From Schlesneria paludicola DSM 18645 (lineage in GTDB: Bacteria > Planctomycetota > Planctomycetia > Planctomycetales > Planctomycetaceae): a stretch of 64,000 nt of DNA. Made by a program: the position numbers and the translations under genes. Shown in pieces: positions 10,010 to 18,829 of this stretch. The notes beneath the pieces were generated by a model that saw only the letters and a program-made list of their open reading frames with translations, had not been told where the DNA came from and ran no database searches. The stretch lies in the NCBI RefSeq assembly GCF_000255655.1, contig NZ_JH636435.1, positions 1,873,424-1,937,423 on the forward strand, read 5' to 3'. Each line of letters begins with the position of its first letter. The first letter of the stretch is position 1.

Positions 10010-12529
10010 ATGAACCTTTGGCGCGGAATCACTTGCTTGACCGTCGGCAGCCTGTTCGACACTCTTTCCGCAACCATCGTCGTCTCGTTCCGCGAGATGA
10101 CAGCTCTGGTGGTCTGCGGCGGCCTGTTGTGCACGCATTCTGCCAAGGCAGCGGATTCGATCGTGATCCTGCCGGCTGAAATTCGACTGACCGGACGCGA
10201 GGCGTTTCAAACGGTACTGGTTGAGATGGCCGACGGTCCACTTGCCGTTGCTCCCGTTCGCCAGGGTTTGGAATGGAGTTCCGCAAATGAGCAAATCGCC
10301 CGAGTGATCGATGGTCGCGTCGTTCCCGTCGCGAATGGTTCCACGACAGTGAAGGTCGTCGTCAACGGCGAATCTGCCGTGGCAAACGTCGTCGTCGACA
10401 AGATGGACGATGTCTATCACTGGAACTTTCGCAATCAAGTGCAGTCCGTGCTGTCGAAGACAGGTTGCAACAGTGGCGCCTGTCACGGAGCCGCTGCAGG
10501 CAAAAACGGATTCAAGCTTTCGCTGCGTGGGTACGATCCAGAAGGGGACTACTTTGCGATCACGCGACAGTCGCGCGGCCGACGTGTCGTTGCCACCGAT
10601 CCGGGGCGCAGTCTGATTCTTACCAAACCGACTGCAGCGATCCCACATAAAGGGGGCCTGCGATTCGCCGAGAACTCGTCCGAGTATCAGGTCATTGCCC
10701 AGTGGATTGCTCAGGGGCAACAGGCTCCCAAAAGTGATGATCCGCGAATCAATCGACTCGAGATCCTTCCGGAAGCATCACGCCTGAAAGTGGGAACTGA
10801 GCAGGCGATGATCGTCCGCGCTCATTTTAGTGACGGACACATCGAAGATGTAACGCGCTGGGCCAAGTATACTTCGACCAATCACGCGGTCTGCTCGGTC
10901 GACGACCAAGGACTCGTCAAAGTTGTGGGCGGCGGCGAGGGTGCGATCGTCGCGTGGTATCTGGCCCAGAATACGACGGCAACAATCACGATTCCGTACA
11001 CGCAACCTGTCGCGCCCGACACATTCACCTCGGCGGAGCGTGCGAACTTCATCGACGATCTGGTCCTGGAAAAGCTCGCAGCGCTCAACATGCCTCCGTC
11101 TCCGCGATCTGACGACAGCGAATTCCTGCGGCGAGTCTACCTCGACACAATCGGCTTATTACCGACCGTCGACGAGGTCAAAACGTTTTTGAGTGATTCA
11201 GATCCTCTGAAGCGGGTTCATCTAATCGATTCGCTGCTCGCGCGGCCTGAATTCGTCGACTATTGGGCGTATCAATGGTCCGATGTGTTACTGCTCACCG
11301 GTGACCGTCTCAGACCCGATGCCATCAAAGCGTACTACAAATGGATTCGCGATCGCGTGGCCGAGAATGTTTCGTGGGCCGAATTCGCACGCGGGATCAT
11401 CCTGGCAAAGGGCAGCACGCTCGAAAATGGTGCGGCCAATTTCTACGCACTTCATCAAGATCCGCAGGATATGGTGGAAACGACATCCATGGCGTTCATG
11501 GGAATGTCGATCCAGTGTGCTCATTGCCACGACCACCCAAATGAAAAATGGACGAATGACGACTATTACGGCATGGTTAGCCTGTTCGCACGAGTCCGCG
11601 GAAAAGGGTGGGGCGGCGACTCGCGCAGTGGCGATGGCAACCGGACGATTTTCCTTGCCGACGAGGGTGAAGTCCTGCAGCCGCGAACCGGACGCCCGCG
11701 AGCCCCCAAGCCGTTGGATGCCGCGGAAATTTCGTTCGATGACTCGCACGACCGGCGCGAGACTCTCGCCAACTGGTTGACCTCCCCACAAAATCCGTAC
11801 TTCGCCAAAGCGATCGTCAATCGAGTCTGGGCCAACTTCATGGGACGCGGACTCGTGGAAGCGGTTGACGATCTCCGGTTGACCAATCCCGCCAGCAACG
11901 AAAAACTGCTTTGTCGTCTGTCGGAAGAATTTGTTCGCAATCAATACGACTTGAAAAGCTTGATGCGAAGCATTCTGCAGTCGGAAACATATCAGCGGTC
12001 ACACGCCACATTGCCCGAGAATCAGTCCGATCAACGGTTCTTGTCTCACAGCCAGCCACGTCGCATGAAAGCGGAAGTCCTGCTCGATGCGATCTCGCAG
12101 GTGACCGGCGTCGCGACGGCCTTCAAGGACCAACCCGCAAATACCAGAGCCATCCAACTGCCGGACGCCAATGTTGCGTCCTATTTCCTGGATACGTTTG
12201 GCCGCCCCGAACGCGTCTTGACGTGCACCTGTGAACGCTCAGATGAACCCAGCATGACTCAGGTCCTACATCTGACGAACGGCAAAACAATTCAGGAAAA
12301 GTTGGAGTCATCCGAAGGACGAGTCAGCACGCTCATCCAATCCGAAGCCTCGACCGAAGATGTCATCGAAATACTCTACCTCGCCGCGTTCGCCCGGTAT
12401 CCCCACGACGACGAGCGCCAGCGATTGAAGAAACTGTTTGCGGAAGTACCCGCCGAAGAACGACGCTCCGTCACGGAAGACCTGTTCTGGAGCGTCCTCA
12501 CATCGAAAGAGTTCCTGTTTCAGCACTAA
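10010..12529 (+). CDS. DUF1549/DUF1553 exported cytochrome-like protein with Ig-like domain
   Basis: A planctomycete-type protein of 839 residues. After a signal peptide (MTALVVCGGLLCTHSAKA, or a longer form from 10010) comes a bacterial Ig-like (Big_2-type) domain at about residues 50-130. A heme-binding-like motif C153-NSGAC-H159 follows, then DUF1549 from about 345 (FIDDLVLEKLAALN, RRVYLDTIGLLPT) with a second CxxCH at 503-507 (CAHCH). DUF1553 follows from about 580 (TLANWLTSPQNPYFAKAIVNR). The first motif has four residues between its cysteines rather than two, so covalent heme attachment there is uncertain. The DUF1501 partner often found next to such genes is absent. Start could also be the ATG at 10097. 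Function of these domains is not established. Confidence 0.88.
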   Translation: MNLWRGITCLTVGSLFDTLSATIVVSFREMTALVVCGGLLCTHSAKAADSIVILPAEIRLTGREAFQTVLVEMADGPLAVAPVRQGLEWSSANEQIARVIDGRVVPVANGSTTVKVVVNGESAVANVVVDKMDDVYHWNFRNQVQSVLSKTGCNSGACHGAAAGKNGFKLSLRGYDPEGDYFAITRQSRGRRVVATDPGRSLILTKPTAAIPHKGGLRFAENSSEYQVIAQWIAQGQQAPKSDDPRINRLEILPEASRLKVGTEQAMIVRAHFSDGHIEDVTRWAKYTSTNHAVCSVDDQGLVKVVGGGEGAIVAWYLAQNTTATITIPYTQPVAPDTFTSAERANFIDDLVLEKLAALNMPPSPRSDDSEFLRRVYLDTIGLLPTVDEVKTFLSDSDPLKRVHLIDSLLARPEFVDYWAYQWSDVLLLTGDRLRPDAIKAYYKWIRDRVAENVSWAEFARGIILAKGSTLENGAANFYALHQDPQDMVETTSMAFMGMSIQCAHCHDHPNEKWTNDDYYGMVSLFARVRGKGWGGDSRSGDGNRTIFLADEGEVLQPRTGRPRAPKPLDAAEISFDDSHDRRETLANWLTSPQNPYFAKAIVNRVWANFMGRGLVEAVDDLRLTNPASNEKLLCRLSEEFVRNQYDLKSLMRSILQSETYQRSHATLPENQSDQRFLSHSQPRRMKAEVLLDAISQVTGVATAFKDQPANTRAIQLPDANVASYFLDTFGRPERVLTCTCERSDEPSMTQVLHLTNGKTIQEKLESSEGRVSTLIQSEASTEDVIEILYLAAFARYPHDDERQRLKKLFAEVPAEERRSVTEDLFWSVLTSKEFLFQH

Positions 12530-12904
12530 ACCGGCGCGTGTCGCTTCGCGATTGCGAACAGGCCCCAAACTCGTGCACTCGTCGAGATTCAGCGATTCAG
12601 GATGCCGACAACCTGCAACGAGAAAATCGCGTCGCCACCTGGATCAGCGACGAAATCGACGAGCCGAAACCACTGGAAAAGTCCCTTCAATGTGTCCCCT
12701 CCGCGGGCTAGAATCTCGGCTCGAATTCAAGGTTCTTCGTGTTGCTGACGTCTCGTTGGGATCAAATTGCGATCAGCAAACGTAGGGATCCAGATCCCAT
12801 TCCGGAATCGAATACGTGAGTGCGCGATTCCGGTACCGACGTGACATTGATTCGGACGTCACGTCGATGTCGTTGTGAAGGATAGTCTGTTTCAGGAGGA
12901 AAAG
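12530..12904. other. intergenic region, no gene seen
   Basis: About 375 bases between the DUF1549/DUF1553 gene and the cyclophilin gene. Frames crossing it have no ribosome binding site or family likeness. The only clear signal is AGGAGGA at 12894-12900, the ribosome binding site of the next gene. Confidence 0.5.
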
Positions 12905-13528
12905 ATGAGAACTCGAAACCTCTCCGTGCTTGTCGCATGTGGAATTGTGATCATCGGCGGACTGAATTTGATTGGGCAGGACAAACCAAAGTCGAAGAAA
13001 GCCCCCGCCAAATTCCAGGCAAAGTTTGAAACGACGGCTGGTGATTTCGTGATCGAAGTGCAGCGTGAATGGGCGCCGATCGGGGCCGATCGGTTCTACT
13101 ATCTGGTCAACAACGGCTTATACGACGGATGCAAGTTTTTCCGAATTGTTCCCGACTTCATGGTTCAATTTGGCATCAATGGTGACCCGAACATCTCCGC
13201 ACAATGGCAGAAAGCGAACCTGAAAGATGACCCCTTGATGAAGTCGAACAAACGTGGATTCGTGACATTTGCAAAAGCGGGGCTTCCCAATTCCCGTACG
13301 ACACAGATTTTTATCAATTACAAAGACAATTCGGCCGTTCTTGATCGATCCGGCTTCGCTCCTTTCGGCCAGGTCGTCAAGGGAATGGACGTCGTCGACA
13401 TGATCAATGGCGAATACGGTGAAAAGCCCGATCAACTTCAGGTGCAGGCAATCGGAAACAAGTATCTCGAAGCCGAATTCCCCAATCTGGATGGAATTAT
13501 CAAAGCAACCATCATCGATCCCCGTTAA
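12905..13528 (+). CDS. Exported cyclophilin-type peptidyl-prolyl cis-trans isomerase
   Basis: Catalyses cis-trans isomerisation of proline peptide bonds, probably outside the cytoplasmic membrane. The 207-residue protein begins with a hydrophobic signal segment (LSVLVACGIVIIGGLNLI) and a Lys-rich linker. The cyclophilin domain follows, with the usual FRIVPDFMVQFG stretch in place of FHRVIPGFMIQGG, then GFVTFAKAG and TQIFINYKDN. The conserved Phe/Gln of the FMVQ stretch is present, but the catalytic Arg context is slightly altered, so activity is likely but unproven. The start is fixed by AGGAGGA at 12894-12900, five bases or less before the ATG. No operon partner is evident. Confidence 0.9.
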   Translation: MRTRNLSVLVACGIVIIGGLNLIGQDKPKSKKAPAKFQAKFETTAGDFVIEVQREWAPIGADRFYYLVNNGLYDGCKFFRIVPDFMVQFGINGDPNISAQWQKANLKDDPLMKSNKRGFVTFAKAGLPNSRTTQIFINYKDNSAVLDRSGFAPFGQVVKGMDVVDMINGEYGEKPDQLQVQAIGNKYLEAEFPNLDGIIKATIIDPR

Positions 13529-13589
13529 CCCTCCCACAGTTTGATCGCATTCTTTTCGGCCCCGAGCCCACCTTTCATAATTGATCGCC

Positions 13590-14027
13590 ATGTCGAAGAA
13601 TCATCCGCCCGAGTTTTCTTTTCACGTCAGACCAACGACAATCAATGACGTTGAAGCGCTGGGACAATTCATTGAACCGTTCGTGGCGCAGGGACGGTTG
13701 CTGCCACGAACACGCGATGAGCTCGAAGATTTGACCGAACATGGATTCGCTGCGTTCGCGGACGGTCGAATCGTGGGGTTTGCCGCACTCGAGATTTACT
13801 CTGCCAAACTCGCCGAGCTTCGCAGTCTGGCGGTTTCATCAGAATTCCAAGGGCATGGCGTCGGGAAAGCACTCGTAAAAGCCTGCGTCGATCGAGCCAA
13901 AGAACGCCAGGTGTTCGAAGTGATGGCGATCACTTCCTCGGATGAATTTTTCCAACGTTGTGGATTCGATTTCACCTTGCCCGGCGAGAAAAAAGCCGTG
14001 TTCCTGCAAACCAGAGAGACCTACTAA
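13590..14027 (+). CDS. GNAT-family N-acetyltransferase, N-acetylglutamate-synthase-like
   Basis: A short acetyl-CoA-dependent transferase of 145 residues. The acetyl-CoA binding motif A is visible as ELRSLAVSSEFQGHGVGKALVKAC (Q/R-x-x-G-x-G/A context), preceded by VGFAALEIY and followed by FFQRCGF. The layout (LLPRTRDELEDLTEHGF near the N-terminus) resembles the stand-alone ArgA-type acetyltransferase domain used for arginine biosynthesis in several phyla. Substrate assignment is inferred from that resemblance only. The ATG at 13590 is preferred over a TTG at 13581. The methyltransferase starts five bases after its stop, so the two are likely co-transcribed. Confidence 0.82.
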   Translation: MSKNHPPEFSFHVRPTTINDVEALGQFIEPFVAQGRLLPRTRDELEDLTEHGFAAFADGRIVGFAALEIYSAKLAELRSLAVSSEFQGHGVGKALVKACVDRAKERQVFEVMAITSSDEFFQRCGFDFTLPGEKKAVFLQTRETY

Positions 14028-14032
14028 ACAGT

Positions 14033-15352
14033 ATGCCGCGACCGAAACCGTCATCACCGTCGAAGAAACCCGCCGCCACGCCGTCAAACGATCGGACACG
14101 CACGAAAGCGAGCGCGCCAGAAAAGTCGAACGATCCACCGGCCAAAACCGCGAAGCCCGCCAAACGAACCGCCGAATCGCTTACTTCACTGCTGGCGGGG
14201 TCACTGCGCGAACGAACATTCCTGCGGCTCGTCCTCAGCCAACCGCTCTCAAAGTCGGATGGTGCGGCAACCAAGGCCTCGGCACGCCTTGTCGAAGTCA
14301 GCGGCGAAACCAAGTACCAATGGGTCGTCCGCAAGCACTCCAAGGAAATTCACAAGAACCTGACCGCTGATGAACTCGTTGTTCAGGCGCGAACCGAGTT
14401 CGGTTCGAACTTCGGCGATGCTCATTTGTTCACAACCGAGGCCGATCTGACGGTCCGCTGGAACTATGGCAAGCCGCAAAGGATTAAGCGCAAGCCCCCC
14501 ACGCAACGACCAACAGAGGGCGCTGATCACAACCGCCAAAAGCAGTACCTGATCCCCGCGGGTGTGCCGTGTGCATTCCTGATCGAAATCGGAGTGATGC
14601 TGCCCAGCGGCCAGGTGCGCCCGTCGATGTATCACAAGTTCCGCCAGATCAATCGCTATCTCGAATTCGTCGAAGACGTACTGCCACAATTGCCTGCGAA
14701 AGGACCGATCCACGTCGTCGACTTCGGTTGCGGCAAAAGCTATCTGACATTTGCTCTGCATCACTTGCTGACAAAAATTCATGGACGCGCGGTGCGTATT
14801 GTCGGCCTGGATGTCAAAGCCGACGTGATCGAAGATTGCACACGAATCGCAACGACACTGGGCTGCGAGGGCCTGCATTTCGAGATTGGCCGGATTGAAA
14901 AGTTTACGCCCGAGTCACATGTCCATCTGTCCGTTTCACTGCATGCCTGTGACACCGCGACCGACGACGCGCTGGCCGCCGCGCTCAAATGGAAATCCGA
15001 GGTGATTCTGGCCGTTCCGTGCTGTCAGCACGAGGTTTGCCAAGTCCTGGAACGGGTGACGCTACCTGCGTTTACCACACATGGAATTCTGAAAGAGCGA
15101 TTCGCATCATTGGCGACCGATGCGTTGCGTGCACAGTTCCTGGACCTTCACGGTTATCGGACACAAGTACTGGAATTCATCGAGACGGAACACACGCCGA
15201 AAAACCTGCTGCTGCGCGCCGTGCGACGCACCGATCAATCGGCCGCGGACCAGTCGTCCAAACGCGAGACATATGATCAGTTCAAACAACTCCTCGGCCT
15301 TGCCACGTGGCATCTTGAACGAGTGTTTATGAACGAGAGCCCCGAAGCCTAG
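14033..15352 (+). CDS. SAM-dependent methyltransferase (Methyltransf_32-like)
   Basis: Class I methyltransferase of about 439 residues. A basic, Lys/Pro/Ser-rich N-terminal tail (first 45 residues) looks disordered and could bind nucleic acid. The SAM-binding motif I is VDFGCGKSYLTFAL at about residues 229-242; later strands contain SVSLHACDTATD and VPCCQHE, features of the Methyltransf_32 group, some members of which act on RNA. RNA as substrate is an inference. The frame is open back to 13958, inside the acetyltransferase gene, but the ATG at 14033 lies just after that gene's stop and is the sensible start. A strong intrinsic terminator lies 32 bases after the stop. Confidence 0.85.
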   Translation: MPRPKPSSPSKKPAATPSNDRTRTKASAPEKSNDPPAKTAKPAKRTAESLTSLLAGSLRERTFLRLVLSQPLSKSDGAATKASARLVEVSGETKYQWVVRKHSKEIHKNLTADELVVQARTEFGSNFGDAHLFTTEADLTVRWNYGKPQRIKRKPPTQRPTEGADHNRQKQYLIPAGVPCAFLIEIGVMLPSGQVRPSMYHKFRQINRYLEFVEDVLPQLPAKGPIHVVDFGCGKSYLTFALHHLLTKIHGRAVRIVGLDVKADVIEDCTRIATTLGCEGLHFEIGRIEKFTPESHVHLSVSLHACDTATDDALAAALKWKSEVILAVPCCQHEVCQVLERVTLPAFTTHGILKERFASLATDALRAQFLDLHGYRTQVLEFIETEHTPKNLLLRAVRRTDQSAADQSSKRETYDQFKQLLGLATWHLERVFMNESPEA

Positions 15353-15384
15353 TCGCAACGAATCAATGCAGTGCCAAACAGAAA

Positions 15385-15417
15385 GCCACCCGAAGGACGT
15401 CCCTCGGGTGGCTTTTT
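15385..15417 (+). terminator. Rho-independent terminator
   Basis: Perfect 9-base stem GCCACCCGA / TCGGGTGGC with a 10-base loop, immediately followed by TTTTT. It ends the acetyltransferase-methyltransferase unit and faces the convergent gene at 15500-15850. Confidence 0.9.
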
Positions 15418-15499
15418 CATTCGATCGTATTGTGAAACGGCGTCGTCTAGTGAACCTTGTCAGGCTGTGCCACTCGGCAGGACAGCGTGGCTGCTGTCA

Positions 15500-15850
15500 C
15501 TAGGCGACTGCGTGCGCTTCCCACGAGAACAAGGATTCTTGCAGAGTGACGATGGTCACCATGTCTTTTTTGGCGCTCGATTCCGACAATTCGTATCCGC
15601 TGGAGACCAGTTGCTTCGCGTGATCTGATTCTTTCACCAACATGCCATCATCGGGGATCGCCCGCCACCAGTGCAGGTGGGGCCAATCACGTTGCACTGC
15701 CGTCAGACAGGTCATCAAAGTGCGTCCTCCGGCACCGGGCTTAAAGCCTGCCCGTGTCGCGATCTCCGTGAACGTCGCCAACTTATCCAGTCGTTTCAAC
15801 TCCCACAGCGCTTCCGCAACACCTTCAGCTCGAACGGATGCCACAATCAT
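15500..15850 (-). CDS. Alkyltransferase-like protein (MGMT family, no nucleophilic Cys)
   Basis: A 116-residue protein like the DNA-binding domain of O6-alkylguanine-DNA alkyltransferase. The helix-turn-helix region is visible (TFTEIATRAGFKPGAGGRTLMTCL). Where MGMT has PCHRV, this protein has HWWRAI, so Trp replaces the alkyl-accepting Cys. That is the hallmark of ATL proteins, which bind O6-alkylguanine without repairing it and hand the lesion to nucleotide excision repair. The start is ATG at 15850, but GAGGAG lies directly against it, so the in-frame GTG at 15844 may be used instead. It is convergent with the methyltransferase gene. Confidence 0.8.
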   Translation of the reverse strand: MIVASVRAEGVAEALWELKRLDKLATFTEIATRAGFKPGAGGRTLMTCLTAVQRDWPHLHWWRAIPDDGMLVKESDHAKQLVSSGYELSESSAKKDMVTIVTLQESLFSWEAHAVA

Positions 15851-16337
15851 CTCCTCTACAATGGCTGACCTGACGTCGAATTCAGTCCGAATGTTCGCGA
15901 TCCTATCGCAATTCGATCAAACGTCGGCAGCACGCCCATGAACCCAAACAAAGCGAGTGCGTCCCGGTCGGGACAGATACTTCGCACTACAATGTCCATT
16001 GATTTGAACTCTAAGGTACCCGAATCCAGAAGGGCGAACAACCCTTGATTTTCTGCCAGCCAAGCGGTCGTTTGTTTTGTGAAGAAGTCCAAAATGTGTG
16101 CTTGACAGGACCAGAAATCGAACGCAGCGCCAGCCGTCTTCGAAGCGATAATGCCTCCCGCGAGATCTCGTTGCCCGCGCGACTTCACCGATGTCATTCC
16201 CGTTCCGCACCTTGGAATCAATGGCCTGACGACCTAAGATAAGGGAACGTGGGCGATGCGTTTCGAACGTCATGGCCTGCTGAAAATCGCCTAGCGCCCG
16301 ACAATCGCGTCTGCGCCTCTTTTTCTGGAACCTGACA
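15851..16337. other. intergenic region, no confident gene
   Basis: About 490 bases between the divergent ATL gene and the SufU gene. On the minus strand a 121-codon frame (16221 down to 15856, TTG start) stops just before the ATL ribosome binding site and has a fairly protein-like middle (CQAHILDFFTKQTTAWLAEN), but no recognisable family and no ribosome binding site. It could be a decayed gene. A second overlapping frame (15917-16273, minus) has no support. Confidence 0.4.
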
Positions 16338-16742
16338 GTGACGGACGAGCTTTACGACGACCACATTCTTGATCATTTTGAATCGCCTTATCACAAGGGA
16401 CATCTGGACTGTCCCACATGCAGTCATTCGGATCGAAATCCGATCTGTGGCGATCAGGTGACGATTGAGCTCTCAATTGATGATCAAAAAACGGTGAAAG
16501 AAGCTTTCTTCAATGGGAAAGGCTGCGCCATCAGTCAGGCGGCGGCATCAATTCTGTGCGAAACGATCGAAGGTAAATCTCTGGATGAACTGCGAGAATT
16601 CCAAGCGCAGGATATGCTCGATCTACTCAAGGTCCGCTTAACGGCCAGTCGCCAGAAGTGCGGCCTGCTTGGCTTCAAGGTCTTGAAGACCATGCTCTAT
16701 TCCCTCGACCAGGAAAACGCGGCAGTCACCTCGCCGAAGTGA
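16338..16742 (+). CDS. sufU: SufU-type iron-sulfur cluster assembly scaffold
   Basis: IscU/SufU-fold protein of 134 residues that receives sulfur from a SufS-type cysteine desulfurase. The three conserved cysteines are present: Cys37 in NPICGD, Cys63 in GKGCAIS and Cys108 in QKCGLLG, with the usual Asp after Cys37. An unusual extra pair, Cys25 and Cys28 (CPTC), lies just upstream of the first ligand. GTG start at 16338; the ribosome binding site is weak (GGAA about 11 bases before). No sufS, sufB or sufC is adjacent; in many genomes sufU follows them, so it stands apart here. Length is slightly below typical SufU proteins (about 145). Confidence 0.88.
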   Translation: MTDELYDDHILDHFESPYHKGHLDCPTCSHSDRNPICGDQVTIELSIDDQKTVKEAFFNGKGCAISQAAASILCETIEGKSLDELREFQAQDMLDLLKVRLTASRQKCGLLGFKVLKTMLYSLDQENAAVTSPK

Positions 16743-16896
16743 CCACCGCAACATTCAGCATCCAATACCATCACGGTACCCAATTCACTTCTTCGATTTC
16801 TCCGCGTCTCCCTTGACGCCAATGCGGCGGCAAAATTTGCCCCCTGTCCGTTTGGGCTCTGTCGCCTTCCAACGGACATGCAGGTTCCGATCCCCC

Positions 16897-18603
16897 TTAA
16901 AGCCGCTGCGACAATCCTTCTGCCAACCGCTTAAGCGCCTGACTGATGTCATCTGGTTCGAGGTGAACATTTAGAATACTGAAGGCGTCCTGGTTGGCGA
17001 TCGCGGCGTTCAGCGCCTGATCGAGTTCGCCCTCCGTATGCACCTCAAACCCCCAACCGCCACCTAGCAAATCCGGCATGCGGTGATAGTTCCAGTTCAG
17101 AATGTCATTGAACGGCCCATCTTGCAAGAACCGCTCGGTCGTATACCCCTTATTATTCAACACGATCACAATGGGGTTGAAGCCATGCCGAACAGCCGTC
17201 GACAGTTCCATGCACGTCATCTGGAAAGCTCCATCGCCGACCAGCACAATCGGCCGACGATCGGGTGCCGCCACACTGACACCAATCGAAGCCGGTACGG
17301 CAAACCCCATCGAAGTGTAATACGCCGGGCTCAGGAACTCGGTCTTCTTGTAAATGGTCAGATCCGCAGCCCCAAACAGGCAGTCGCCGACATCGGCAAC
17401 AACGACCATCGTCTCATCCAGCAAATCGTTGATGCGGGCAAACAGACGCGCATTCGTGACCTTGTCGTCAGGACGCAAGACAAACTTCGCGTCCGCTCCC
17501 TTCGGACGGGCCAGCATCGGCCGCTTCGCCACTTTCAAGTCGAGCTTTCCCAGACCTTTCACGAAATCGGTGATCAGGATGTCATGGAAGTGATGGTGCG
17601 AAATCCGCATGTGCTCAGACGTCGCATCGATACATTTTCGAGGATCAAGATTCGCCGTGAAAATGCCCATGTCGATATCGGTCAGAAACGCCCCTAGCAT
17701 GATCAGGCAATCGCTGTCCTCAACGTAACGCCGCAGGCTGTCTCGACACATTGCGCCTTCATAGATCCCAAGGTAAAGAGGATGCTTTTCACTGACGACT
17801 GATTTGCCAAGCAGCGTCGCACACATCGGAATCGAGTTCTTTTCCGCCAGTTTGACGACGTCATCCGCCAGGCTGAACCGGTGCATTTCCACCCCGGCGA
17901 TAATCACCGGTTTCTTCGCGGCATTGATCACATCGCGGGCTTCCGCCAGCGCTTCGTTCAGCGAGTCTTTATCGCTCGTAAACGATTCGGTCTTGGCCAC
18001 ATGCGGATACGGACACTTGGTGTGAACTCGATCCCGCGGCAGTTCGAGATAGACGGGACGACGGAATCGGACCGCCGCCTCCAGACAACGGTCGATCTCT
18101 CGGAATGCCGTCAAAGGATCTTCGAGAGCCGCACTGGCCACAGTGATCTTTTCAAACACTTCACGCTGTGTGTTGAAGTCGCGAACACGATGATGCAGCA
18201 ATGGGTTTGCACGCCGCTCGTCCATCCCCGGTGCACCGCTGATCACGATCACGGGCGATTTTTCCGCAAACGCCCCGGCGATCGAATTGCACAGACTGAG
18301 CCCCCCGACACAGTACGTCACGCAAACCGCTCCCAGCCCATGGATCCGGGCATAGCCGTCGGCCGCATACCCGGCGCAATCTTCACGAGTGCAGCCGACG
18401 ACTTTGATCGGACTTTCTTCCAGCATGCCATAGAATTGGAGAACGAAGTCACCCGGGATTCCGAAAATGTCGGTCAAACCATAATCCTGCAGCCGCTGAA
18501 TCAGGTAGCTGCCGATCGTCAACTCAGATTTCACCGAAGTCGCGATTTTTGCTGTCGACGTTTTGCCGTTCACTGCCTTCAATGTCGTGGATTTGCGAGC
18601 CAT
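16897..18603 (-). CDS. Thiamine-diphosphate 2-keto acid decarboxylase (pyruvate/indolepyruvate decarboxylase type)
   Basis: A 568-residue ThDP enzyme of the PDC/IPDC group that releases CO2 from a 2-keto acid to give an aldehyde. The N-terminal Pyr domain has the catalytic Glu in [15 protein letters not shown] and the paired histidines in [10 protein letters not shown], both diagnostic for decarboxylases rather than acetolactate synthases. The C-terminal domain has the ThDP/Mg motif GDGAFQ...NNKGYTTE with the late catalytic Glu. No signal peptide; cytosolic. ATG at 18603 is preceded by GAGGGAA. The preferred substrate (pyruvate, indolepyruvate, branched-chain keto acids) cannot be told. It is divergent from the BtpA-family gene, with a 226-base shared upstream region. 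Confidence 0.9.
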   Translation of the reverse strand: MARKSTTLKAVNGKTSTAKIATSVKSELTIGSYLIQRLQDYGLTDIFGIPGDFVLQFYGMLEESPIKVVGCTREDCAGYAADGYARIHGLGAVCVTYCVGGLSLCNSIAGAFAEKSPVIVISGAPGMDERRANPLLHHRVRDFNTQREVFEKITVASAALEDPLTAFREIDRCLEAAVRFRRPVYLELPRDRVHTKCPYPHVAKTESFTSDKDSLNEALAEARDVINAAKKPVIIAGVEMHRFSLADDVVKLAEKNSIPMCATLLGKSVVSEKHPLYLGIYEGAMCRDSLRRYVEDSDCLIMLGAFLTDIDMGIFTANLDPRKCIDATSEHMRISHHHFHDILITDFVKGLGKLDLKVAKRPMLARPKGADAKFVLRPDDKVTNARLFARINDLLDETMVVVADVGDCLFGAADLTIYKKTEFLSPAYYTSMGFAVPASIGVSVAAPDRRPIVLVGDGAFQMTCMELSTAVRHGFNPIVIVLNNKGYTTERFLQDGPFNDILNWNYHRMPDLLGGGWGFEVHTEGELDQALNAAIANQDAFSILNVHLEPDDISQALKRLAEGLSQRL

Positions 18604-18829
18604 GTTGTTCCCTCAACGGAGTTTTTTGAGTTCCGAGGTCGCCACGTGAATGCATTTTATCCGAGCCGCTGCAGATTGTTTTCAGCGTTACAAGAAAGCT
18701 GGGATCGGCCACCCAGCACTTCGCCTGTACACTTGTAGTGGGGGACTGAAATCACACTCAAGTTTTCACGCCGAAGTATTGATCCGATTGCCCAAGTCCG
18801 CAAGCCCCTTTCCAACGAGACCGCAACCG

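Noticed and set aside
15856..16221. Minus-strand 121-codon frame stopping just before the ATL gene
   Set aside because: Start is only TTG, no ribosome binding site and no recognised family. Kept as a possible decayed gene within the intergenic entry.
17083..18738. Two plus-strand frames (204 and 285 codons) inside the decarboxylase gene
   Set aside because: They are shadows of the minus-strand ThDP enzyme, whose motifs are complete.
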